In this document: piece after piece, positions 55,690-64,000 of the stretch | How the letters are laid out: the number at the start of each line of letters is the position of its first letter | How positions within the stretch are numbered: position 1 is the first letter of the stretch | From: Topomyia yanbarensis | Taxonomy: Eukaryota; Arthropoda; Insecta; Diptera; Culicidae | Assembly (NCBI RefSeq): GCF_030247195.1 | Contig: NC_080671.1 | Span: 427,490,539-427,554,538 of the forward strand | DNA: 64,000 bases | Direction of reading: 5' to 3' | Made by a program: the position numbers and the translations under genes | The notes under the pieces: model-generated | What the model saw: only the letters and a program-made list of their open reading frames with translations | Told to the model about the DNA's origin: nothing | Databases searched by the model: none

Positions 55690-58150
55690 AGCTTAGTATA
55701 AAAATGCGAGATCTCAGTGCGCGTATTTTAAACGTCAGATATCTCAATGGTTGTAAATGAGCTGTCAGAAATTAATTAGGAGATTCTGCGTGTTTGGTCA
55801 GTATGTAAAGAGCGGAAAAAACCCAGATACGCCCTTTTTAATTCCAAAATCAGGCGGTAAAAAGCTGCTAGCCCATAAACCATACCATGAGACGAACAGA
55901 AATGCGAATATGCTCTAATTAAAGACGCTTGTAAAGAAGCACAGCTTCGGTCACGCTTGCTAAAAATTACCGACAATGTACGAGAAAGAGGTTTTTTTCT
56001 CTTTCATTCTTCACCGAGAGGTGAGGCGGTAAATTACTTCTGGTGATGAACACTGCTGATAAAATACTTTGATGATAATTTATGCGTGCGGTTTTGCAGG
56101 AACGTGTATAGGCTGTGTTATAAAAAAAAGTAGATTCCTTATTGTCATGCGCAACGAAATTGACCGACTTCCAAGACGAATTTCTAATGTGATGATGCAG
56201 AATATAGGTTATGCAGTTTTCTACTGTAAACGATTCTTCGTACTAGATACTGACCGAAACAAAAAAACAGTTCAGATAAAAATCGGACGAACCACGCGTA
56301 AGCGTGGCATAGATCAACGACTACAAAACAATGCCCTGCCCTACCCGGCGGACGGTTGCCCGATGATGGCCAAGTGCCCCCCGCGCCAATAACCGTAATT
56401 ATCGCCGCAGTCACCGAGCTGCGCAAGCTTTAATTATGCATAGTAGGCTGGATGAATTATCATAAATTGGAAGAGAAATGGATCACCGCCTATAAACGAG
56501 GAGTCGCCGCGAGAGATGTGATGGGATGGCACGGCTGGCTGCGATTATCGCGCAGCACTAATTTTAGGGCATTCAAATTTGAACAATCGCAGCATTTCAC
56601 GCTCACCGTACGGCGGTGTTTGTTGAAAGATCTTTTCACGATGGGGGATATTTTTTTTTATAGATGTTTGCTTGTAATTGTTGCATTTGTTTTCTAATTG
56701 GCATATCGGTAGCGAACAAATGAGTGCAATAAAAAAAAAACGCTTGGCCGAAATTAGGGTAAAGAATAACTGTTATTTAAAGCTACTGGTTTGAAATTTT
56801 TAGCGGGTTTTGTTTTTTTTATTGTAGCACTGGTTGTGTTTTGCTGCTGTTACCACCATCACCGGTTTCCGAGTGAAGACGGTTTAGTTCCGGGTTGTAG
56901 GCTGTCGAAATGAGATTTTAATTAGAGGTTTGCCAAAAAAAGATATTTGAAGTTAATTCGTTAGACTTTCAAAAGGAAAAGGAACCTTTTTGGGCTTGAA
57001 GTTTAGCCGTAGCAGATTTATTCAAATTCGATCTAAAATCGATTATCGAGTGCATCAAAAGCTACTTAAACGTGCACAGTTTATTGATTGTAGACGCCTT
57101 GTGCAAACCTTGGAGTGGCGAACGAAGGATAAAAGAGATCTCTTCCAACGGCAGGAATCATAATATATCGGCTCGATTGGAACGTTCCCTTGTAATTCGC
57201 AGGTTTACGTTTTACCGCCGTCTCATCATTTTCCCGGTAGGAAGCAAAAGGAAGCTGGAAGAAGTTTTCCCAAAAACGAAGTCCTTGAATTGGTTTGTAT
57301 AATCTGCTAAAATGGTTAAAAAGCAAAACGATGGTCAATCTCTGCCTAACCTTTGATAATGACCTTTTTCTGGAGAAAGAATTTTTTTTTTCATATGAAA
57401 ACGTCATTGACTTTTATTTCTTAGTGATTTTTTTTATATAAAACAGTGTTCATGTTTCCTTAAAAGGTCGAAGCCAAAGGCTCGCATTGTCCGACTGGAA
57501 CTAACCTTTCTTCTGCTCATATCGGATATTAACCTATTTTTGGTATTCAATCTAAAAGTAACGATCGAGAAAACAGCGATCGGTTTTAATTTTTATCACA
57601 GGTTTTCAATCATTTCTATTTTATATCAATCAGCAGCGTAGTATTTTATATAGTCGATGCAAAGTAGAACTAGAACGGAAACAATTACATCCCCAGCGGA
57701 GCGGTTTGTTATATTATTTCGAACTTTAAAACTGGTACACGCTGGCATTATTCTTCATTTGAAACTCGTTTAGAATTGCTATGGCTCAGTTCTAGACTTA
57801 AAATTTTGACACCCTATGGAAAATTTCGCAAATTGGCAACTTTCGGCAAAAATTTGAACAAGAAAACAATGCCACATCAAAGTGGACTTTGGTGTTCATT
57901 AAGATACATGTCTAAACTTTACTTTTTCATTTCGAACATAGTATTTTATCAAAATAGCGGCTGTGGCAACCTTCGTCTGGAGGCCCTCCATTAATTTTTT
58001 TTTGCGGTAGTCATCCTACAGCCACAATATCTTCGTACATTGCTACCTCACCCAAGTTACATGACGATTCAATCGTTGGAAAAGACCTACAAAAGCTGGT
58101 CGCCAAGCCAGCTTCGTAAATGTCCTATTCCAGAGACATGGTATTACGAT
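55690..58150. other. Unassigned region
   Basis: Several frames of 70-108 codons (56069-56392, 56452-56697, 57081-57407) overlap on both strands with no recognisable domain. They are probably fortuitous. GC-richer patches at 56290-56560 could be host sequence. Confidence 0.35.
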
Positions 58151-58179
58151 TAGTGACGATATCTAGCGGGACGTTTATA

Positions 58180-58630
58180 TGATTATTGATTATGAGTTTA
58201 TGATCAGATAACGACGGTTAGAACTCGTTCGGTACAAGCCACTTTGCATCGCGTACGTAATACTGTCGGAGCAGAGAATTACATTTAACACCCCTTCCAT
58301 AACAGATCGTGCAAATGTTGGGTGATTTTCAGCATTGAGTATATACAGATTAGTGCTGCTAATTAGTACCTGGGATGCCCCAAATAATGTGATGAGCGTT
58401 TGCATCGTTGCCGATTATCAGTGAAAGCCCATTTATGAATCAACCACAGAATCAACTTTTTAAATCGCCAGTTTATTTTGTCTATGTTATCAACAGTTAT
58501 ACCGACTGGGAAAGCACAAATATCGCGAGTTGTGAGTTCAGATATAAGACACTACTCGCAAGTACACATGCATGGGGTATTTCACGTGGATTTGGCATGT
58601 CATGTTGCAAGCTACAAAGCCGGGGTTAAT
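58180..58630 (-). pseudogene. Non-LTR endonuclease fragment, same family as the 15.4-17.2 kb element
   Basis: The minus strand from 58625 reads PREIPHACVLASS, the counterpart of PREMPRACILANSA at 15.77 kb. It then gives NDAN-AHHIIWG-type sequence near 58400, which holds the catalytic Asp and Asn of APE endonucleases. The frame 58405-58190 follows with SSTNLYILNAENHPTFARSV and EGVLNVILCSDSITYAM, ending NRRYLIINS where SDHRYI.F is expected. Frameshifts separate the pieces. RT and RNase H are absent. Confidence 0.7.
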
Positions 58631-58751
58631 TAGGTTTCCAAGATAGAAGCTTACTTTGTATAAATGCGGTTCTTGCACCAAATTTAAGGAAGCTTTTCCT
58701 TCCTGCACAAGTGAATTCGTAGTTGTTTTACGCTTAGGTTATTTTTTCAAT

Positions 58752-58955
58752 TGTGTGAAAAAATTTCCCCCGAAGGCAGGATTCAAACCTGCAAACCTTT
58801 GGACTCCGGTCCAATGCACGAAGCGTTATGCTTTCATTTAGGCTATGATGACGACTTAGGAGAAACACAAGGGTATTGCATTGGCGACAGTGATCGTAAC
58901 ACTGCCTCTAGAGCGAGATCACTCACAACCGCCCCTGCCACCCAATACATTTGAG
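58752..58955 (-). mobile_element. tRNA-like SINE, second family, minus copy
   Basis: The minus strand carries GCGGTTGTGAGTGATCTCGC, CTAGAGGCAGTGTTACGATC and CTTCGTGCATTGGACCGGAG. It continues with TTTGCAGGTTTGAATCCTGC (B box with one change) and a GGAAATTTTTTCACA tail. It is collinear with the plus-strand copy 470 bp away, in opposite orientation. Confidence 0.6.
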
Positions 58956-59221
58956 CTATTTAATTTAAGTTTTTCTTCGTTGGAAACAACCTAAAAAGCT
59001 TTAAATAAGATATTGTCACCCAAAAAATGAACCAAATGTTTCATTGGAACGGGGGTTCACTTTCATCATAGCTCTGTTAACTAGGAAAGGGACCAGAAAT
59101 CGTCAGTCTTCATTAGCTCTGTCATCCACCGAAATACAATCGGTAATGAACCAAAAATCAGACATCAGACGGTAATAAAAACCCAGGCCTTGGTATCCCA
59201 GCAGGGAAATTAAACAGATCA

Positions 59222-59425
59222 AATGTGGTGGTTGCTAGCTACGGTTGTGTATGATCTCACTCTAGAGGCTGGTACGATCACTGTCTCCAGTGCGATAATC
59301 ATATTTTCTTTCTGGGACGTCAATATAGCCCAGGGACAGCACAAGGGTTCGTGCATTGGTCCGGAGTCCCAAGGGTTGCAGGTTCGAATCCTGCCTCTAG
59401 GAGGAAACTTTTTCACATAACTGCT
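59222..59425 (+). mobile_element. tRNA-like SINE, second family, plus copy
   Basis: ACGGTTGTGTATGATCTCAC, CTAGAGGCTGGTACGATCAC, TATAGCCCAGGGACAGCAC (A-box-like), GGTTCGTGCATTGGTCCGGA and GGTTGCAGGTTCGAATCCTG (perfect B box at 59381-59391), then GGAAACTTTTTCACATAA. The A and B boxes are about 55 bp apart, longer than in most tRNAs, and the acceptor stem is not closed. It is therefore a SINE and not a tRNA gene. Confidence 0.65.
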
Positions 59426-59429
59426 TCCG

Positions 59430-60370
59430 GTTATTCTTTTGCTATCCCAACCAAATACCAAACACATTGGCTAATAATCGTCTATAGCAAACCCTGAAAT
59501 GAGTATTGGGGTATGACAATTTCAGTATTCTCACACTTTCAGACAGAGCATAAATAGTCGGCACAAAAGCGACCTTAATGAGGGCGTAATAGCCGAAGTT
59601 GATCGACAGCCACTGCGGATATGCTGATGACATTCCAGTTTTGAAACTGGGGAAATATCCATCTACTTAGGCCTATCAGCTGTCTCCCTTCCCTTTTCAA
59701 GCTGTTCGAGAAGTCAGTCCAAAGCCGAGTTTTGTCATTTGCAAAGAGTAATGTGGTTTCCTTGAGGAACGGTTTAGGTTGCGTAACAAATTTTTCCTGT
59801 ATTGGTTTTGTTTGCTATTTTCGGCAAGTTTAAGACTAAGCATACCGAAAGCTATGAAATTGAAAGATGGTAAAACTTCTAACGGAAGACTAGGACTAGG
59901 TTGGCTCATATGGACAAGATCGAAAGGAAGTGTGAATACTAATGTTCTTCTCATTCATGTGCTCACATTTCATTTCTATTTCTTTTTTTGCCGTTTTACG
60001 TATGATTGTCACAATATCTAATATTTTTCTAATGCATTGTAGTATACGAGTCGTGAGACCATCTAATCGTTACTGAATGAAAGTTTAATTCTGGAGAAAA
60101 TTTGAAATACTTACTTACGTCCAATAATGGGGGTCTTTCTCTTCTGTTCATTACTCAGTCGTTTCAACATTTAGTGCTCAACTCTTTGCATAATATTCTA
60201 GTAAAACCATCGGCTTATGATATGTACTAGAAAATTAGTGCAAAGTGTTATAGTGACGTCGTAATAATCGAAGAAGAAAGTAAACAAAGAGAGGCTCTCA
60301 ATGTCACTTACGTCCTATTACAAATTTTGTCCAGAATTAATGCGTTCGTCTTTCTCGGTGATGCTCAAAA
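59430..60370. other. Unassigned stretch
   Basis: No gene or repeat was recognised. The frames 59697-59954 and 59779-60021 overlap on opposite strands and have no motif. Confidence 0.4.
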
Positions 60371-60379
60371 CAATACGGG

Positions 60380-62740
60380 TACACAAAAACAAAAAAAAAA
60401 ATAATTCAAATCCCATACGATTAAAAGAACGCGCACAACAACATACAAACGCTCGATCGTCGCAATTATGTGAACGTCCTGGTAATTAAGTCGATTAAAC
60501 GCGATTTCATGGGCTAACATGCAAACGCCCTTTCTCGCGCGATCATGAAATATACTCGTCAGAGAGCTCCCACTCTAAAATACGGTACTTTATACACTAG
60601 ACAATAAATCTCAGAGCGCCTTCGTTGATCCCAGTGAGACGGGGGAGCTCAATTTTCTACCTTCAATTGAACTGTACACCAGGGATGCTATTATGCCAGA
60701 TTTATGTGGCACAGCCAGAGTTTTTCATCGCTTCCAGACAAAAAGACAAACCTCTCATTTTGCCAAATTTTTAAGTTATAGAAGTTGTTACACAAAAATT
60801 TTGGAAATTTGGGTCACATTTTCCCAAATTTAACAACAATTGATAGATGCACGTTTTATGGAAACTAAAATGTATGTCAAATTTCGTTGATTTTGAGGTC
60901 GCTGTCAAGTGACAGATTTTGCCAGACATGCTGCTACACCCAAAACTGAACATCAGAGTAACGGCTCGTTCTAACATTGAAATATGCAAAAGGCTACACG
61001 GCTACATAAACGAATTCAAACTCACGAAGGTATAAACAAGCTACCATACGCGATATAAAAATGCCCACGCGATCAAACACTTTAACATAGAAACGCTCGT
61101 GCTCTTCGCGATAATACAAGTCTGGAGCCACATTATGCTACCATTTCGAATCAACTTTTTCATATAAGCTTGCATACAATAAACCTTTCGTTTCGAGATG
61201 TGCAATGTCACCCCTGGTTACGCATACGATCATGTAATCGCAATTATCTGCACATGTCTGCTTTTGCGATCTCGCATTCATAAAGATCAAGTCAATATGT
61301 TAGCACTCACGAATTTGTAAACGGCGTGTGAAAGGCAATTATACCGACGCTCATTCCCACACGAAAATTAATCGGCAATGTCCGGAAGCCTCCACATTTG
61401 GTCCTAGGTTCATGCCTTCAATCTTGGTCTCAACAAAAAAACAAACCCAGGTACACTAGAAAGACTCAGGGCGCCAAGACCGGATACTCTAGTGATATGG
61501 GAGAACTCTCTCGCTTCTAGATCTAACCGCATGCTCAAATTTTCAATTCGCGTGAACATTTAATGCGAATATGCAGTGGTTACACGGGTATAAAACACGC
61601 GAAGTTACATGCACGAGATGTACACGTCAACGTGATCAAACCCGTTCACATACAAATGCGGGAGTCCTGCGCGATAATACATCCCTAATCACAAACTCGA
61701 ACATGCAATTGCGATCACCCACGCAAAACTACGCCCTTGCGACCAAGTGAACGTTTTAATAACTACAATTTATAAACGCGATCTCAAGTGCAATTATACG
61801 AACGTCACGCCTGAAAGCCCTTGGTCCTAATACCCTAGGTCCATGCCTTCAGCTCTATCATCTGAGCCGTATATTCAAAATTAAACATCAGGCTCGTGGT
61901 CCGCGCGAATATTCAAGAATCCACGCGAATATGATAACACGATTATACATTCAAATTTATACACATGAAGTGACGTACACACTAGCACGCACGACATACA
62001 AGCGTCCACGCGATTAAACACGTTAACGTACAATCGCTCGAATCCTTCTTGATTATCCTTGCACACTTTATCTTGCGATCTCGCAAACATGAAAACATCT
62101 TGGTGATTAAATTAACGTTTTGGCACTTATAAACTTATAGACGCTGATTCTCTTCCGACCGAATTCGCATTAGTTCAAATACCATACAATCCATAAAATG
62201 TTTTTAAAAACTAAAATGTGGTTTTATATGGAACCGTCCGGACCGTGGTGATGACGTTTTCATGGGTTGAACCCATTTCAAACACTATCAAAACATCACG
62301 CATTGGTGGTGAACTTGGACTATGATCATAAGGAAATTATGGGCCTTTCGTTTGCTCGGGTTACCCTCGGTCCGAGCAATCTAGGTGCATGCTTTTAGTT
62401 GACACAATCCAATAAAAAAAGAATAAAATGGCTTTAACATTAACTAGACAACATGTTGCACGGTGACATGACCGGGAAATCTAGTGATGTGTTGGAACTC
62501 ACTCTCTTCTAGCACCTGAACCGTACACCGAAAATTAAATATCAGATTCACGCGAATATGTGAATGACCACACGGTTATAAATTCGAATTTATACGCGCG
62601 TAGTTACATACCCACATGGTACACGCCTTCGTGATCGAATACGTTAACATACCAACGCTCGAGGCCTTCGCAATGATCTGAACATGCCATCGCGTTCATC
62701 CACGCAGCAAGAGCAAGTTTTTCTTGGAATAACCATTGAC
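60380..62740. repeat. Diverged complex tandem repeat, units ~0.4-0.6 kb
   Basis: A set of phrases recurs in order. One is CACGCGAT.AAACAC.TTAAC followed by ACGCTCG, at about 61065, 61625, 62000 and 62622. Another is CCTAGGT.CATGCCTTCA, at about 61405, 61848 and 62380. A third is AGTGATATGGGAGAACTCTC or a variant, at 61490 and 62483. GCGAATAT and TACACG words are dense throughout. Units are irregular in length and strongly diverged, with an unrelated 300-bp AT-rich insert at 60660-60960. It is non-coding; many A/T/C-rich words give no long frame. Confidence 0.6.
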
Positions 62741-62744
62741 TACG

Positions 62745-64000
62745 TCACAAAGCTTAATATATATAAATTAGAAAACAATCATTGTTCTTTGCTTTTTTTT
62801 CTTAAGTTCAATTTTTGACCCCGAAGCTTCGGGCTCCCTTTCCAGTAGCAAATCCAGCAATGCCACTGTGACGATAAAATCATCGCATGTCGCACCCCTA
62901 GATCAGTGAATCGCTACCATGACGGAGCACATTATTCAGTTCATTTACCTCTGACCTTTTTTTACGAAGCACAGTAATACTAAAAAAACTTAGTCAGGTA
63001 ACTATATCGAACACAAGCAGTGATCTCTCAGAGTAGCGCTTAAGCCATTGCGTTTGCAATAATTCTCAACCTGCAGAGGATGAATTGTTACAACCGTTTT
63101 GCTTTCTTATAAATGGTAGTAGTGGCTTTTGAAATACACTGTTTTATATATCTGATTATTGTTCCACAAGTGATGAGGGGAGCACTAATTTTGCCACATC
63201 TACCGATGGCCTGCCAGATCAGAAATTTTTTGCCTAATTTCAACATTTTCTTCTTTTAAATATGCTCTGAAATGGAAAGCTTTGATAGATACCATCCTAA
63301 ACGAAGGATTCGTCATCCTTTACGATGCAATATGATTGAGTGCGCAACTGCGTGTATGGTTTTCAGGCCCAGGTTTCCGTTTTAATTTGCCTTCTGTACT
63401 TCTTAACATGTAGTCCAAACCGTTTAATAGCTATCTAGACAAAACAGTCTGACAGCTAGGTTTTTCGAGTGTGTCAGCCTGGATTGACATATTTGGGTAG
63501 CGCTTACGTAATTTCATGCAATCTTCAGCTACAATTTGGTCAGTCATCTCAAGTCTTTCCAACTTGCTAAATCATGCGTTAAATTTTTAAGCCCTCCCTG
63601 ATAATACAACCATTATTTCGCAAAAGAACAAAGTTCGTGGCAATCAACTACTGATTTACCACCATGTGCTGTTATACCCCATGCAAAACTAACTCAATCA
63701 TAACTTTATTAGAAGCTTAATAACTTCTCCTAAGGAAGTTGGATTGGTTTGCAGTCTTCAACAAAGTTGTGGGTAATAAAATTACCAATCTTATTTTCAC
63801 TTGTGCCGCCTAGCGGTAAAACTACAACTTAGTGCGCCTTCTCCATGTAATTTGACGAAAAATCCCACACTAACTTCGAACACATTCGTCCGGTAGGTAG
63901 ACTTGTCCGATTTGGTTCAAATTTGGTGCAGACCCTCCTGGTGGGCTGAAAATGCACGTAGTATATGAACAGCTCCTAACGTCTTTATTCGCCGCCTACT
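62745..64000. other. Unassigned end of window
   Basis: GCCGCCTAGCGGTAAAACTA at 63805 is a phrase typical of common mosquito repeats and resembles CACCTAGCGGTG at 23495. Otherwise no gene or element was recognised up to the window end. Confidence 0.4.

Noticed and set aside
59320..59400. Functional tRNA gene
   Set aside because: The B box is perfect, but box spacing and acceptor pairing are wrong, and a second collinear copy shows a dispersed SINE.
60660..60960. Complete MITE bounded by CAGGGATGC and a GCATGTCTGGC-type end
   Set aside because: The two ends match poorly and no target duplication was found. It is noted only as an AT-rich insert in the tandem repeat.
60380..62740. CRISPR-like array
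   Set aside because: Repeats are hundreds of bases long, diverged and in a eukaryotic context, without short identical direct repeats and unique spacers.

Overview
This window looks like nuclear DNA of a culicine mosquito, most probably an Aedes-like genome. That is an inference from content. It is AT-rich and intergenic, with almost no long open frame outside mobile elements. It holds tRNA-derived SINEs, APE-type non-LTR retrotransposons with RNase H, and many short inverted-repeat DNA transposons and foldback repeats. I found no intact host protein gene. Nothing is prokaryotic: there are no operons, CRISPR arrays or bacterial promoters.

Layout. 0.2-5.5 kb: a foldback repeat, an RTE-like reverse-transcriptase fragment, a gag fragment, then a large internally deleted I-clade retrotransposon on the minus strand. 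5.6-10.6 kb: an 870-bp inverted repeat, diverged tandem repeats and interspersed repeats. 10.9-13.3 kb: a decayed histone cluster with H3 on plus and H2B and H4 on minus. Two histone 3' stem-loops survive, and H3 is split by a 289-bp hAT-like element. A 500-N assembly gap follows. 15.3-17.5 kb: a second broken non-LTR element. 17.8-18.4 kb: a short satellite. 22.2-25.6 kb: a 3.4-kb interval bounded by pogo-like termini and full of other repeats, including a Helitron-like copy. 25.7-32.3 kb: inverted repeats, a TA-flanked element and a Tc1 transposase remnant whose two halves face each other. 34.4-35.5 kb: about 1 kb of TTCATT-rich low-complexity DNA. 38.8-42.7 kb: nested MITEs, then a hAT-like element carrying an R1-like retrotransposon that itself carries a second hAT MITE. 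43-48 kb: a SINE, a 2.4-kb segment between 24-bp direct repeats, and two tandem Helitron-like copies. 51.1-52.3 kb: an almost perfect 7-bp tandem array of about 178 copies. 52.8-54.8 kb: three inverted-repeat transposons. 58-59.4 kb: an endonuclease fragment and an inverted pair of tRNA-like SINEs. 60.4-62.7 kb: a diverged complex tandem repeat with units near 0.4-0.6 kb.

The genes do not form a working pathway. The coherent story is sequential insertion and decay. Several insertions can be dated relative to each other because target-site duplications of the expected length survive: 8 bp for four hAT-like elements and TA for pogo or Tc1-like ones. Family names rest on motif recognition by eye, without database searches.
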